A stretch of DNA of 64,000 nt from Pseudomonadales bacterium (GTDB lineage: Bacteria; Pseudomonadota; Gammaproteobacteria; Pseudomonadales; Azotimanducaceae). Below, one piece after another: positions 18,031 through 27,193 of the stretch (its first letter is position 1; every line of letters starts with the position of its first letter). Location: assembly GCA_028285415.1 (NCBI GenBank), contig JANQPF010000001.1, forward strand, positions 155,172 to 219,171, written 5' to 3'. The translations under genes were made by a program, and so were the position numbers. The notes beneath the pieces are model-generated. The model saw only the letters and a list, made by a program, of their open reading frames with translations. It was not told the DNA's origin and ran no database searches.

Positions 18031-18712
18031 ATTGTCATCGAAGCTCGAGCAGCTGCAGGGGACGCTCGGCTATCACTTCTCGGACGTGAGTCTGCTCGAG
18101 CAGGCGCTCACCCACAAAAGCCACGGGAAACCCCACAACGAACGTCTCGAGTTCATCGGCGACGCGGTGCTCGGCTATCTGATCGGCGTCATGCTGTATC
18201 GGCGTGATGTCAATTTGCGCGAGGATGCGCTGACCCTGATGCGCGCCAAGCTCGTGCGCGGTACCTCGCTTGCGGCCATGGCACGCTCTATCAACCTGCA
18301 GCCGCATCTGCTGCTTGGCAGCGGCGAACGCAAAAGCGGCGGCCGGGAGCGGGACTCGATACTGGCGGACGCGTTCGAGGCGGTCATCGGCGCGGTGCAC
18401 GAAGACGGCGGCATCGAAGCTTCTCAGGGCGTTGTGGAACGGCTGTTTGGCGAGGCCGTTGCCACGCTGGATGCCGACGAGCTGAAAGATCCGAAAACGC
18501 GTCTGCAGGAGGTGCTGCAGGGCAATGGCCTGTCGCTACCGGACTATGAAGTCTCCGACGTGAGCGGCGCTGATCACGCGCGCCGCTATACCGTAGTCTG
18601 TTCCCTCGCGACTGGTCTGAGCGGGCGGGCGACAGCCTCCTCGCGGCGCGCGGCTGAGCAGGCTGCGGCCCTGGCAGTGCTCGAACAGCTGGAGGCAAAC
18701 GATGAACGCTGA
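18008..18712 (+). CDS. rnc: Ribonuclease III
   Basis: Cuts double-stranded RNA in rRNA and mRNA maturation. 234 residues: the RNase III catalytic domain with signature ERLEFIGDAVL (about 38-48) and DAFEAVIGAVHEDGG, then a C-terminal dsRNA-binding domain (about 158-228). The GTG start at 18008 lies inside the upstream gene; the start of era overlaps its end by 11 bases, giving the usual rnc-era coupling. Confidence 0.96.
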   Translation: MSSAPTNKLSSKLEQLQGTLGYHFSDVSLLEQALTHKSHGKPHNERLEFIGDAVLGYLIGVMLYRRDVNLREDALTLMRAKLVRGTSLAAMARSINLQPHLLLGSGERKSGGRERDSILADAFEAVIGAVHEDGGIEASQGVVERLFGEAVATLDADELKDPKTRLQEVLQGNGLSLPDYEVSDVSGADHARRYTVVCSLATGLSGRATASSRRAAEQAAALAVLEQLEANDER

Positions 18713-19592
18713 AACCCGCTGCGGATACATCGCGCTGCTGGGACGGCCGAACGTCGGTAAATCAACGTTGCTCAACCATGTGCTTCGCCAGAAGATCAGC
18801 ATCACGTCGCGCAAACCGCAGACGACACGATTCAACCTGCTTGGAGTCGATACGGAAGGGATCCATCAGGCAATCTACATCGATACGCCGGGCATACATC
18901 GCAGCGTCGACAAGGCGCTCAACCGTTACATGGTGGCCAACGCGACCGCCGCGCTGAAGGACGTCGACATTCGCGTCATGCTGGTTGAGGCAGGTAAGTG
19001 GAAAGAAGAAGACGAGCACGTGCTGGAAATGCTCGAGCAGCGTGCCGGTGCCAATGTAGCAGTGTTGAGCAAAGCGGATCTCGTGCGCGACAAGAGTGAG
19101 CTCCTGCCTGAAATAGAACGGCTTGCCGGATACAACCTCTTTACCGACATCGTGCCGCTGTCGGCGCTCAAGAACGACGGCGTCGAAGCGTTTCGCCGGT
19201 GCATCTTCTCTCACCTGCCGGAGGGACCGCATCTTTTTGCCGAAGATGAAGTCACCGACCAGAGCGAACGCCGTCTCGTCGAGGAAATCGTGCGGGAGAA
19301 ACTCATGCGCCAGCTCGGAGACGAGATTCCCCACAGCGCAACGGTTGTGGTCGAGCGCTTTGCGGTCGGGGAAGACGTGACGGAAATCCACGCTGACATT
19401 TATGTCGAGCGAGATGGTCAGAAGCGCATTGTCATCGGCAAGCAGGGTGCGCGCCTGAAAACCATTGGCAGCGCCGCGCGCAAAGATATCGAAGCGCTGC
19501 TGGAATCCCGGGTGATGCTGCATCTATTCGTCAAAGTGCGCAAAGGGTGGACCAACAGCGACCGGCTGCTGAACCGGCTGGGTTATCGGTGA
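18702..19592 (+). CDS. era: GTPase Era
   Basis: Essential GTPase that binds 16S rRNA in 30S assembly. 296 residues. GTPase motifs: G1 GRPNVGKS (14-21), DTPG (G3) and SKAD (G4, in place of NKxD). The C-terminal KH RNA-binding domain includes VIGKQGARLKTIGSAARKDIE. It overlaps rnc by 11 bases and precedes recO by one base. Confidence 0.97.
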   Translation: MNAETRCGYIALLGRPNVGKSTLLNHVLRQKISITSRKPQTTRFNLLGVDTEGIHQAIYIDTPGIHRSVDKALNRYMVANATAALKDVDIRVMLVEAGKWKEEDEHVLEMLEQRAGANVAVLSKADLVRDKSELLPEIERLAGYNLFTDIVPLSALKNDGVEAFRRCIFSHLPEGPHLFAEDEVTDQSERRLVEEIVREKLMRQLGDEIPHSATVVVERFAVGEDVTEIHADIYVERDGQKRIVIGKQGARLKTIGSAARKDIEALLESRVMLHLFVKVRKGWTNSDRLLNRLGYR

Positions 19593-19593
19593 C

Positions 19594-20289
19594 ATGCGAC
19601 GGGGGGATCTGCAGGCGCTCGTGCTGCACGTACGCGATTATCGAGAAAGCAGCGCCATGGTGCAGTTCTTCACGCGCGAGGAGGGGCGTTTGACAGGCGT
19701 CATGCGCGGCCTGCGTCGTGCCCGCGGCCAATCCGGTGTGCAGCCGTTCTGCCTCGGCAGCTTGGCGGTCAGCGGCCGTTCCGGTCTCGTAACCGTGACC
19801 CAGTTCGAAGTCACCCGTCGCTTCGAGCTGCATGCAGATGCGCTCAACGCTGGTTTATACGTGCTTGAACTCCTGACTCGCGGTCTCGCCGAGCATCAGA
19901 GTGAACCCGCCATGTTCGATCGAACGCTTGCGGTGCTTGCCGGGCTCGAAGCCAGCGGCGCGCGTCTGGCGCCGCTTCTTCGCGAGTTCGAACAGGATTA
20001 TCTGGATGCGCTCGGCTATGGGCTGGATTACTCGCAGGATGCGAGCGGCGAACCCTTGCATTCGAATCTTTGTTACAACTGGGTGCCGGAGCACGGTTTC
20101 CGGGCAACGCAGCGTGACGATGGCATTCCGGGCAGCGCGCTTGCGGAGATTGCCGCCGGTAATTTCCAAACCAAAGACGTGCAGCGCCATGCTCGCCACC
20201 TGCACCGACTGGCGTTGAAACAGGTGGTGGGTGACAAACCGCTGATCAGCCCGCAACTGCTGCGACCGGCCGACAGAAACCATGGCTAA
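19594..20289 (+). CDS. recO: DNA repair protein RecO
   Basis: Loads RecA on SSB-coated DNA as part of RecFOR gap repair. 231 residues with an N-terminal OB fold (LQALVLHVRDYRESSAMVQF) and a helical C-terminal part. The ATG at 19594 follows the era stop by a single base. pdxJ and acpS, which follow recO in E. coli, are absent here; rlmD overlaps its end by 8 bases. Confidence 0.92.
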   Translation: MRRGDLQALVLHVRDYRESSAMVQFFTREEGRLTGVMRGLRRARGQSGVQPFCLGSLAVSGRSGLVTVTQFEVTRRFELHADALNAGLYVLELLTRGLAEHQSEPAMFDRTLAVLAGLEASGARLAPLLREFEQDYLDALGYGLDYSQDASGEPLHSNLCYNWVPEHGFRATQRDDGIPGSALAEIAAGNFQTKDVQRHARHLHRLALKQVVGDKPLISPQLLRPADRNHG

Positions 20290-21604
20290 AGCGCCGCGCG
20301 AGGTTGTCGCGGAGATCAATTCGCTCAATGGCGAAGGGCAGGGTGTGTCCCGTCTCGGGGAGCGGGAACTGGTGGTGCGCAACGCGCTACCGGGGGAGTC
20401 AGTGCGCACGCGTATCTTGAAGAAGCGGCGCGGCCGGCTTTTTGGTGACGGTGTAGAAGTCCTGCAGGAAGGCGCAAATGCGTCGCGAGTTGCACCGGCA
20501 TGCCCTTACTTTCCTCGCTGCGGCGGCTGCAGCATGCACCACGTTGAGCACGGTGCCCAGCTCGAGCACAAGCAGAGTCTGCTGGCCGGAGAGCTCGAGG
20601 CGCTCGGCGTTGCCGTTGAAGCCTGGGCAAAGCCGGTCGGCGCGACTCGTCTCGGCTATCGCCGCAAAGCGCGCCTTGGCGTTCGCCTGGTGGGTGAAGA
20701 CGTGCTGGTCGGCTTCCGCGAATCGTTCAGCAACCGGGTAGCGCGTTTGCACGCTTGCGCCGTTTTGACCCCTGAGGCTTCGGCACTGCTCGCTCCGCTG
20801 AGGCAGGTCCTCGGACAGCTTTCGATCGCGGCGAAGGTGCCGCAGATTGAGCTTGCTCAGGGTGACGGGCAGCCGGTGCTGATGCTGCGCCACCTCGAAC
20901 CACTGGACCATGCCGATCTGGCGCGCCTGGACGAGTTTGCGGCACGCCACAACGTTGAAGTGCTGCTGCAGAGCGGCGGCTATGATACGCTCTGCAAGCT
21001 CGACGGCGGCGCGCCCGATCTTCTCAGCTACGCGCTGGCCGACTACGGCCTGCTCATGCGGTTTGCGCCGACCCAGTTCACCCAGGTCAACCAGACGATG
21101 AACGAGGCGCTGATTCGCACTGTGATAGCGAGCCTCGGCGGCTACGGCAGTGCCGCGATGCGCGAACGCCGTGTTGCGGATCTCTTCTGCGGCATCGGCA
21201 ACATCACGTTGCCGCTGGCGCGTGCGGGAGCCACGGTTGCCGGTTTGGAGCTGGCGGCGGATGCCATCGATATGGCCCGTCACAACGCAGCTCTGAACGG
21301 TCTGGGCGCCCGCACCAGCTTCGCAGTTGCAGATCTCTACGCAGACGGCTGCACCCTGCCGGAAGGCGTCGACACGCTTGTGCTCGATCCGCCGCGCAGC
21401 GGTGCGGGTCCCAATCTGGCTGCCTGGCTGCGCACCTTCCGGGGTGACGACGTGGTGTACGTTTCGTGCAATCCCGCCACCTTTGCGAGCGATGCCGTTG
21501 TGCTCAAGGAATCCGGTTTCATGCTGCAGCGTGTGGGTGTGTATGACATGTTTCCACATACTGCCCACGTCGAGACGGTCGGACTTTTTGTCCGCCGTCA
21601 ATAG
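20282..21604 (+). CDS. rlmD: 23S rRNA (uracil-1939-C5)-methyltransferase RlmD
   Basis: SAM-dependent Fe-S RNA methyltransferase making m5U1939 in 23S rRNA. 440 residues. N-terminal TRAM domain, [4Fe-4S] ligands Cys74, Cys80, Cys83 and Cys159 (E. coli 81/87/90/162), SAM motif DLFCGIGNITLPLA, and the catalytic Cys396 in YVSCNP. It precedes relA by 35 bases, the pairing found in Pseudomonas and E. coli. Confidence 0.95.
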   Translation: MAKAPREVVAEINSLNGEGQGVSRLGERELVVRNALPGESVRTRILKKRRGRLFGDGVEVLQEGANASRVAPACPYFPRCGGCSMHHVEHGAQLEHKQSLLAGELEALGVAVEAWAKPVGATRLGYRRKARLGVRLVGEDVLVGFRESFSNRVARLHACAVLTPEASALLAPLRQVLGQLSIAAKVPQIELAQGDGQPVLMLRHLEPLDHADLARLDEFAARHNVEVLLQSGGYDTLCKLDGGAPDLLSYALADYGLLMRFAPTQFTQVNQTMNEALIRTVIASLGGYGSAAMRERRVADLFCGIGNITLPLARAGATVAGLELAADAIDMARHNAALNGLGARTSFAVADLYADGCTLPEGVDTLVLDPPRSGAGPNLAAWLRTFRGDDVVYVSCNPATFASDAVVLKESGFMLQRVGVYDMFPHTAHVETVGLFVRRQ

Positions 21605-21639
21605 TCGACTTCGCTCCGGCGCGGGTGTATCTATAACGC

Positions 21640-23613
21640 GTGGTTAAAGTTCGCGAAGACATACCGACAACGGAGACCGGCCAGGTCGACATTGACGCCT
21701 GGGTGACACGGGTCTGTGACGCTCACGAGCACCTGCGATCCGATTCGCTTGCGGCAGTAGCGCACGCCGTGGAAGCGTGTGCACCTGATCTGGTGGTGCG
21801 CGGTCTGGAACTCGCTGAGCTCATTGCCGATCTCAATCTCGATCAGCCGGCGGTGGCTGCGGGGATCATCTATCGCTGTATCCGCGAGGAGCGGGTTGAA
21901 CAGGCGGAGCTCGCGGCCTGGGCGGGTGACGATGCAGCGCACATCGCAGCGGACGTTGCCTCCATGGCAACCACCAGTCTCCTGGAAATGACCAATTCGC
22001 CGCTTCTCGAGAAAGAACAGCAGGATCAGGTCGAAAACGTCAAGCGCATGCTGGTTGCGCTCATGAACGATGCCCGCGTTGCCGTGTGCAAACTCGCGGA
22101 ACGGCTGCTGGCGCTGCGCCAGGCCAAGCACTTCGACAAGAGCCGGCGGATCAGAATTGCCCGGGAAGCACAGGCGGTCTTTGCGCCGCTGGCCGGGCGT
22201 CTCGGGATATGGCAGCTGAAGTGGGAAATCGAAGACCTTGCGCTACGGTATACCCAGGAAGAGGTGTATCAATCGATCGCCAAGCAGCTCCGTGGTAAGC
22301 GGGCTGAGCGCGAAATGCAGGTTGAGCACATGGTCGATCAGGTGCGCGGACTGCTGCGCGGCCACGGCATTGACGCGACCGTCTACGGCCGCGCCAAGAA
22401 CATCTTCAGCATCTGGCGCAAGATGCAGGCGAAGGGGGTGAGCTTCGACCAGGTTTACGACGTGCGTGCGGTGCGGGTTGTCGTGGACACCCTGGCTGAT
22501 TGTTATGCCGCGCTCGGCGTTCTGCACACGACGTGGCCGCACATTCCCAGCGAGTTCGACGACTACATCGCCAACCCCAAGGAAAACGGCTACCAGAGTA
22601 TTCATACCGCCGTGACGGCGGCGGATGGCCGAACGCTGGAGATACAGATCCGCACGCGCGCGATGCACGAGGATGCGGAGCTGGGCGTCTGTGCGCACTG
22701 GTCGTACAAAGACGGTGGTGCGGAAGACGCCAACTACACGGCCAAAATGGACTGGCTGCGCCAGGTCATGGAGTGGCACGAGGATCTGGGTGGCACCGAG
22801 TCGCTGGGTGCGTTGCTGCGTCACCGAATCAGCGACAAGCGCATCTTCGTTTCGACGCCCAAGGGGCACGTATTGGAGCTGCCGGCGGGTGCCACCGTGC
22901 TCGACTTCGCCTATCGGGTGCATACCGACGTCGGCCACGCCTGTCGCGGCGCGCGGGTCAACGGCGTGACGGCACATCTCAATCAGGTGCTCGAGACCGG
23001 CCAGCAGGTGGAAATCATCACCGCACCGAGCGGGCGGCCGCTGCGCGACTGGCTCGAGCCCGAGCTCGAGTTCGTCTACAGCGACCGCGCCCGGGCCAAG
23101 CTCGTGCGCTTCTTTCGCAGCCTCCCGCCAGCGGAGCAGGAGACCCTCGGACGAGCAGCCCTCGAGAGCAAGTTTGTCGCGCTGGGTGTGGATGATTTTC
23201 CTGAGGCGGATCTCGAGAGTTTCGCCAGGGACCACGGCGATGCCGACATGCAGACGCTCTGTCGCGATATCGGCGCCGGTGCGCGCTCGGTGACCGGAAC
23301 CATCGTCGAGGTGCTTGAGCATGGCGCCAGTCGGGAGCAGCTGCGGCTGCCAGGTATGCGGGCCGCCGAGTTTCCGGTCAGCGAACGCATGCGCATCGTC
23401 GGCGACAACCGCGATGGCCTGCTGCACGACATCACCCAGGTCATCGGCAGCCTCGGTATCGACCTCACGGGGACCACCGGGCGCGTCAGCGAGCCCGGCG
23501 CTGAGGCAATTATCACAGTAGATGTGACTTTGACGGATTGGCGACAAGCCGTAAAATTCGTCAGTTTTCTAAGCCTCGTAGAAGGCGTCACCGAAATCCG
23601 CAAAGCCTCATAA
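21640..23613 (+). CDS. relA: (p)ppGpp synthetase RelA, lacking the zinc-finger domain
   Basis: Stringent-response alarmone synthetase. The N-terminal hydrolase-like domain has no HDxxED motif, so it is the monofunctional RelA type. The synthetase domain ([15 protein letters not shown] ... [14 protein letters not shown]) and TGS domain are intact, and a C-terminal ACT domain follows ([20 protein letters not shown]). At 657 residues it is 87 shorter than E. coli RelA (744). The region between the helical and ACT domains lacks the CC...C zinc-finger (ZFD/RIS) segment. GTG start at 21640. Confidence 0.95.
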   Translation: MVKVREDIPTTETGQVDIDAWVTRVCDAHEHLRSDSLAAVAHAVEACAPDLVVRGLELAELIADLNLDQPAVAAGIIYRCIREERVEQAELAAWAGDDAAHIAADVASMATTSLLEMTNSPLLEKEQQDQVENVKRMLVALMNDARVAVCKLAERLLALRQAKHFDKSRRIRIAREAQAVFAPLAGRLGIWQLKWEIEDLALRYTQEEVYQSIAKQLRGKRAEREMQVEHMVDQVRGLLRGHGIDATVYGRAKNIFSIWRKMQAKGVSFDQVYDVRAVRVVVDTLADCYAALGVLHTTWPHIPSEFDDYIANPKENGYQSIHTAVTAADGRTLEIQIRTRAMHEDAELGVCAHWSYKDGGAEDANYTAKMDWLRQVMEWHEDLGGTESLGALLRHRISDKRIFVSTPKGHVLELPAGATVLDFAYRVHTDVGHACRGARVNGVTAHLNQVLETGQQVEIITAPSGRPLRDWLEPELEFVYSDRARAKLVRFFRSLPPAEQETLGRAALESKFVALGVDDFPEADLESFARDHGDADMQTLCRDIGAGARSVTGTIVEVLEHGASREQLRLPGMRAAEFPVSERMRIVGDNRDGLLHDITQVIGSLGIDLTGTTGRVSEPGAEAIITVDVTLTDWRQAVKFVSFLSLVEGVTEIRKAS

Positions 23614-23693
23614 CTCGAATAACCAGCCCTGGAGGCGTCCGGGGGCTTGTGGTTTCAAGCGCGCGTGCACGCGCCCTATCTGGAGTAATCAAC

Positions 23694-24335
23694 GTGAGAA
23701 TCATTCTTCTTGGCCCGCCCGGCGCCGGTAAAGGTACACAGGCGCAGTTCATCAAAGACAAGCTCGGCATCCCGCAGATTTCGACGGGCGACATGCTGCG
23801 CGCGGCGGTCAGCTCTGGCAGCGAGCTTGGTCAGCGGGTCAAAGCCGTCATGGATTCCGGCGCGCTCGTCTCCGATGAGATCATCATCGATCTCGTGAAA
23901 GAACGAATTGTCGAGTCGGACTGCGCCAACGGGTTTCTGTTCGACGGCTTTCCGCGCACGATCCCGCAGGCGGAAGCGATGCAGGCGGCGGGGGTGGAAA
24001 TTGACGCGGTTGTTGAAATTCAGGTCGCAGACGAAGAGCTCGTCACCCGCATCACCGGCCGACGCGTACATCCGGGCTCAGGGCGCGTTTATCACGTTGT
24101 TTACAACCCGCCGCAAGTGGCGGATCAGGACGATGAGACCGGCGAGCCGCTGCTGCAACGGGAAGACGATACCGAAGCCACCGTGCGGGAACGCCTCGCC
24201 GTATACAAAGAGCAGACGGCACCGCTCATCGAGTACTACAGCGCTCAGACAGATCTCAGCTACGTTCGAGTGAACGGCGAGGGCAACGTCGAGAGCATCC
24301 AGGGCGACATTGCCAACGCGTTGGGGCTGAACTAA
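23694..24335 (+). CDS. adk: Adenylate kinase
   Basis: Interconverts ATP, ADP and AMP. 213 residues (214 in E. coli). P-loop GPPGAGKGT at residues 7-15, AMP-binding region [10 protein letters not shown], and a long LID domain without the four zinc cysteines ([18 protein letters not shown]), as in other gammaproteobacteria. The GTG at 23694 is chosen over upstream in-frame starts because it gives the canonical [10 protein letters not shown] start. Its stop overlaps the convergent moeA stop. Confidence 0.96.
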   Translation: MRIILLGPPGAGKGTQAQFIKDKLGIPQISTGDMLRAAVSSGSELGQRVKAVMDSGALVSDEIIIDLVKERIVESDCANGFLFDGFPRTIPQAEAMQAAGVEIDAVVEIQVADEELVTRITGRRVHPGSGRVYHVVYNPPQVADQDDETGEPLLQREDDTEATVRERLAVYKEQTAPLIEYYSAQTDLSYVRVNGEGNVESIQGDIANALGLN

Positions 24336-25570
24336 GCGAGAAGGCCATCGAACGGGATGACCTGCACCACGCTGCCCGCAGGCAGGTCACCGGCTGGTCC
24401 TGGCACCTCGATGAGGCAGTTGGCCTCACGAAACGCGCTCAATCGATTGGAACTCTGGTCGCCGGTGACACGCACTTCGAGACCCTGTTCAGCGTGTTGG
24501 AACCTGCCGCGTTGATATTCGGCCCGCCCCGGCGAGTGGCTGAGCGGTGCTGCCAGGCGTGCTTCGAATCGTCGTGGGACGCTGTCCCGCGCACCGCACA
24601 GATGCGCCACGGCGGGTTTGGCGACGAGCAGGAAGGTGACAATCGTCGATACCGGATTACCCGGCAGGCCGTAAACGAAACATTCCCCGACGCGTCCGAA
24701 CGCCAGCGGTTTGCCGGGCTTCAAATTCAAGCGCCAGAACTCGAGCTCGCCGAGCGCAGCAATCGTCGCAGTGATGAAGTCTGCTTCGCCCACCGACACG
24801 CCGCCGCTCGTGATGAGCACGTTGCAATCGGCAGACGCGGCTTCCAGGGCCGCACGCACCGCGCTTTCGTCGTCCGGCAGACGACCCAGATCCACCACCT
24901 CCACCGGTAGCGCGGCGAGGAGATTGATGACGGCGAGCCGGTTGGAATCGTAGATCTGTCCCTCGCCGAGCGGCATACCCGGATCAACGAGCTCATCCCC
25001 TGTCGAAAAGACACCAACGCGTGGTTTTGCGACCACGTCGATCTTGCTGATACCGGCGCTTGCGAGCGCTCCCTGCAGCATGGGATGCGCCCGATCACCG
25101 CGGGATGCGACCAATTGTCCACGGGCAACGTCGTGACCAATGGGACGCACGTAAGTCTCCGCGGGCTGGTGCGCTTTGAAGCGCACCCGATCACCGCTGT
25201 CCTCAGCCACTTCCTCCTGGAGCAGGATCTGGTCCGCACCGGCGGGGACCTTGGCGCCGGTGAAGATGCGTATGCATTGTCCGGGTGCCAGCGTCCCGTC
25301 CCAGGGGTGTCCGGCGCGGCTGACGCCGACGCGGGTGAGACCGTCACCCTGGCTGCGGTCGATGTCAGTCCGGTTCACGGCATAGCCGTCCATAGCGGAG
25401 GCGGGAAACGGCGGCAGGTCGACCGGTGCTTTGACGTCGGCGGCAAGGTAACGACCGCGCGCATCGGTGACTGCTACCGTCTCGGTGTCGCGCAGGACCG
25501 GGATGGTGTCGAACAGACGGCCTAACGCTTCCGCTAGTTCCAAGGGTTGGCTATTCTGGGCCAATGGCAT
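24332..25570 (-). CDS. moeA: Molybdopterin molybdenumtransferase MoeA
   Basis: Inserts molybdate into adenylylated molybdopterin to make molybdenum cofactor. 412 residues with the MoeA signatures [19 protein letters not shown] and GLPGNPVS. It is an isolated molybdenum-cofactor gene here, squeezed between adk and tsaB: its stop overlaps adk, and its likely ATG (25568-25570, AAGG just upstream) overlaps the tsaB start on the other strand. A TTG six bases further in is an alternative start. Confidence 0.93.
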   Translation of the reverse strand: MPLAQNSQPLELAEALGRLFDTIPVLRDTETVAVTDARGRYLAADVKAPVDLPPFPASAMDGYAVNRTDIDRSQGDGLTRVGVSRAGHPWDGTLAPGQCIRIFTGAKVPAGADQILLQEEVAEDSGDRVRFKAHQPAETYVRPIGHDVARGQLVASRGDRAHPMLQGALASAGISKIDVVAKPRVGVFSTGDELVDPGMPLGEGQIYDSNRLAVINLLAALPVEVVDLGRLPDDESAVRAALEAASADCNVLITSGGVSVGEADFITATIAALGELEFWRLNLKPGKPLAFGRVGECFVYGLPGNPVSTIVTFLLVAKPAVAHLCGARDSVPRRFEARLAAPLSHSPGRAEYQRGRFQHAEQGLEVRVTGDQSSNRLSAFREANCLIEVPGPAGDLPAGSVVQVIPFDGLLA

Positions 25571-26223
25571 TTACCTTGTGTATCGAAACTTCAGGACCCC
25601 ATTGTAGCCTGGCGCTGGATGCAAACGGGCACGTTTACGCCAGGCAGGCGCACCTCGAGCGCGCGCACAACGCGCATTTACTCAGCATGCTGGACCAGCT
25701 GTACCAGGAAGCGGGCGTGCCGCCGGCGGCGACGACGCTCATCGGTTTCGGCTGCGGACCGGGGTCCTTTACCGGTGTCCGCATTGCGGCATCAGCCTGC
25801 CAGGCGATCGCCATGCGCGCGGACGCTCGGGTGGTTCCCATATCGAGCTCAGCGGCGCTCGCCGCCACCGCGCTCAGGGTGCACAAAGAGGCTGCCGGCG
25901 TGGTGGTGGCCATTCGCAGTCGCGGTGATGCGTACTATCTTTCGCGGTATGTCCGTGACGCTCACGGCGGGCTGTTGCAGACCCACGAGGATGAGCTTCT
26001 GACTGCGGATCCCGGTTGGGTGACACCCGGTGAGCTGGTCGCCGGAAGCGTGCCGGCCTGGCTTGCCGTCGAAACGCCGGCGGCGGACCTTGCGCCGTGT
26101 GCGCAGGATATGCTGCCGCTTGCGCAGGCGGCACACTCGAGCGGTCGCAGCGTGGCCCCCGAAGGCGCGCTCCCGCGCTACTTCTCCGGGGATTCCCCCT
26201 GGCGCAAGCGGCGTGCTGAATGA
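25564..26223 (+). CDS. tsaB: tRNA t6A synthesis protein TsaB
   Basis: Non-catalytic ASKHA-fold partner of TsaD in making N6-threonylcarbamoyladenosine in tRNA. 219 residues. The N-terminal LCIETSGPHCSLAL and GPGSFTGVRIA motifs are characteristic. The ATG at 25564 overlaps the divergent moeA start by 7 bases. The site right after its stop carries a stem-loop. Confidence 0.93.
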   Translation: MAFTLCIETSGPHCSLALDANGHVYARQAHLERAHNAHLLSMLDQLYQEAGVPPAATTLIGFGCGPGSFTGVRIAASACQAIAMRADARVVPISSSAALAATALRVHKEAAGVVVAIRSRGDAYYLSRYVRDAHGGLLQTHEDELLTADPGWVTPGELVAGSVPAWLAVETPAADLAPCAQDMLPLAQAAHSSGRSVAPEGALPRYFSGDSPWRKRRAE

Positions 26224-26224
26224 G

Positions 26225-26240
26225 CCGCCAAATCTGGCGG
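26225..26240 (+). promoter_or_regulatory. Stem-loop after tsaB
   Basis: Perfect 6-base-pair stem CCGCCA / TGGCGG with an AATC loop directly after the tsaB stop. No T-run follows, so it is a poor intrinsic terminator. A TATACT hexamer at 26247-26252 could be a -10 for the small downstream gene, but no good -35 is present. Confidence 0.35.
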
Positions 26241-26265
26241 ATTGGCTATACTCGCCTTAGTTGCC

Positions 26266-26493
26266 ATGAAAATCGTCAACCACAGCAATCCGCTGCCGGC
26301 CCCTCGGACCGGCGCGGTTCAGGCGCGCGAACAACCGACGCCAGGTGCTACCGTGTCTCGCGATCAGGCGGATGCGGGGGCGCGTCCCGTGCGCATATCG
26401 AGATTCCCCGAGGAAGCGGCCCTCTTTGCCTACAATCGCCAGGCCCAGCCCCACACGACCAGACCCGATCCCGCCGTCGACGAGTACGTCTGA
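26266..26493 (+). CDS. Small hypothetical protein (75 aa)
   Basis: Begins ATG at 26266, 42 bases after tsaB, and ends 22 bases before the rsmJ start. It is hydrophilic, Pro/Ala/Arg-rich in the first 45 residues, with a C-terminal stretch RISRFPEEAALFAYNRQAQ and an acidic end DPAVDEYV that looks like the conserved part of a small family. No signal peptide or membrane segment. I do not recognise the function. Position between tsaB and rsmJ hints at a link with translation, but this is only neighbourhood. Confidence 0.6.
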   Translation: MKIVNHSNPLPAPRTGAVQAREQPTPGATVSRDQADAGARPVRISRFPEEAALFAYNRQAQPHTTRPDPAVDEYV

Positions 26494-26515
26494 CTATCCC
26501 GAGCGGTGGCCGGCT

Positions 26516-27193
26516 ATGAAGCCGTGCCTCTACGCACAAGCTGCGCTTGCAGATGAAGCCAGGCAGCATGCCGGCTGGTGCGAAGTGATCGTCGCCGACA
26601 ACGCCCCGGAATTGCAGGAGGGCTACGCGTTTGTCTTCGACGAGCGGGGCCTGGGTCTCGTCATGCCGGGCTATCGTAAGCCGTTTCGATTGAGCGTCGC
26701 CGAGCTCGAACGGCGTGGACAGGGCAAAACGCTGCTGCGTCGCGCGTGTGGCGCGCGTACGGGTCTCAGAGTGCTCGATCCCTTCGCCGGATTTGGCATG
26801 GATGCCATGCATCTGGCCGCTGCGGGATGCGTCGTGACGACGGTGGAGAAGCATCTGGCGCCGTGGCTGCTTTGCCGTGAGTTTGCCGCACGCGCGGACA
26901 TATCGCTCGACATGCATCTTGGTGATGCCCGTTCGTGGCTTCACACCGGCTACGACGTCATCTACCTCGATCCCATGTTTCCGGCGCAGCGCAAGCGCGC
27001 GTTACCGAATCGCGGCCTGCAGCACCTCAGGGATCTCACGGGAGAAGAGCCGGAGCTGCTGCCGGTGCTGAAGCACGCGCGTACTGCCGCCGGTGAACGG
27101 GTGGTCTTGAAGCGTCGCCTGCGTGATCCCGTCATAGACAAACCCAGTCACCAGATCAAAGGTCGCTCAGTACGCTTCGATGTTTATCAGTGA
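26516..27193 (+). CDS. rsmJ: 16S rRNA (guanine-1516-N2)-methyltransferase RsmJ
   Basis: SAM-dependent methyltransferase modifying G1516 of 16S rRNA. The motif DPFAGFGMDAMHLAAAG is the SAM-binding loop, and LDPMFPAQRKRALPNR matches the catalytic DPMFP segment of the family. ATG 26516 gives 225 residues, slightly shorter than E. coli RsmJ (250); upstream in-frame starts would overlap the small gene and add Pro/Arg-rich sequence without similarity. The 3' end overlaps plsB by 7 bases. Confidence 0.9.
   Translation: MKPCLYAQAALADEARQHAGWCEVIVADNAPELQEGYAFVFDERGLGLVMPGYRKPFRLSVAELERRGQGKTLLRRACGARTGLRVLDPFAGFGMDAMHLAAAGCVVTTVEKHLAPWLLCREFAARADISLDMHLGDARSWLHTGYDVIYLDPMFPAQRKRALPNRGLQHLRDLTGEEPELLPVLKHARTAAGERVVLKRRLRDPVIDKPSHQIKGRSVRFDVYQ

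Noticed and set aside
22243..23547. 434-codon minus-strand frame antisense to relA
   Set aside because: Exactly opposite the conserved synthetase and TGS domains; no motifs of its own.
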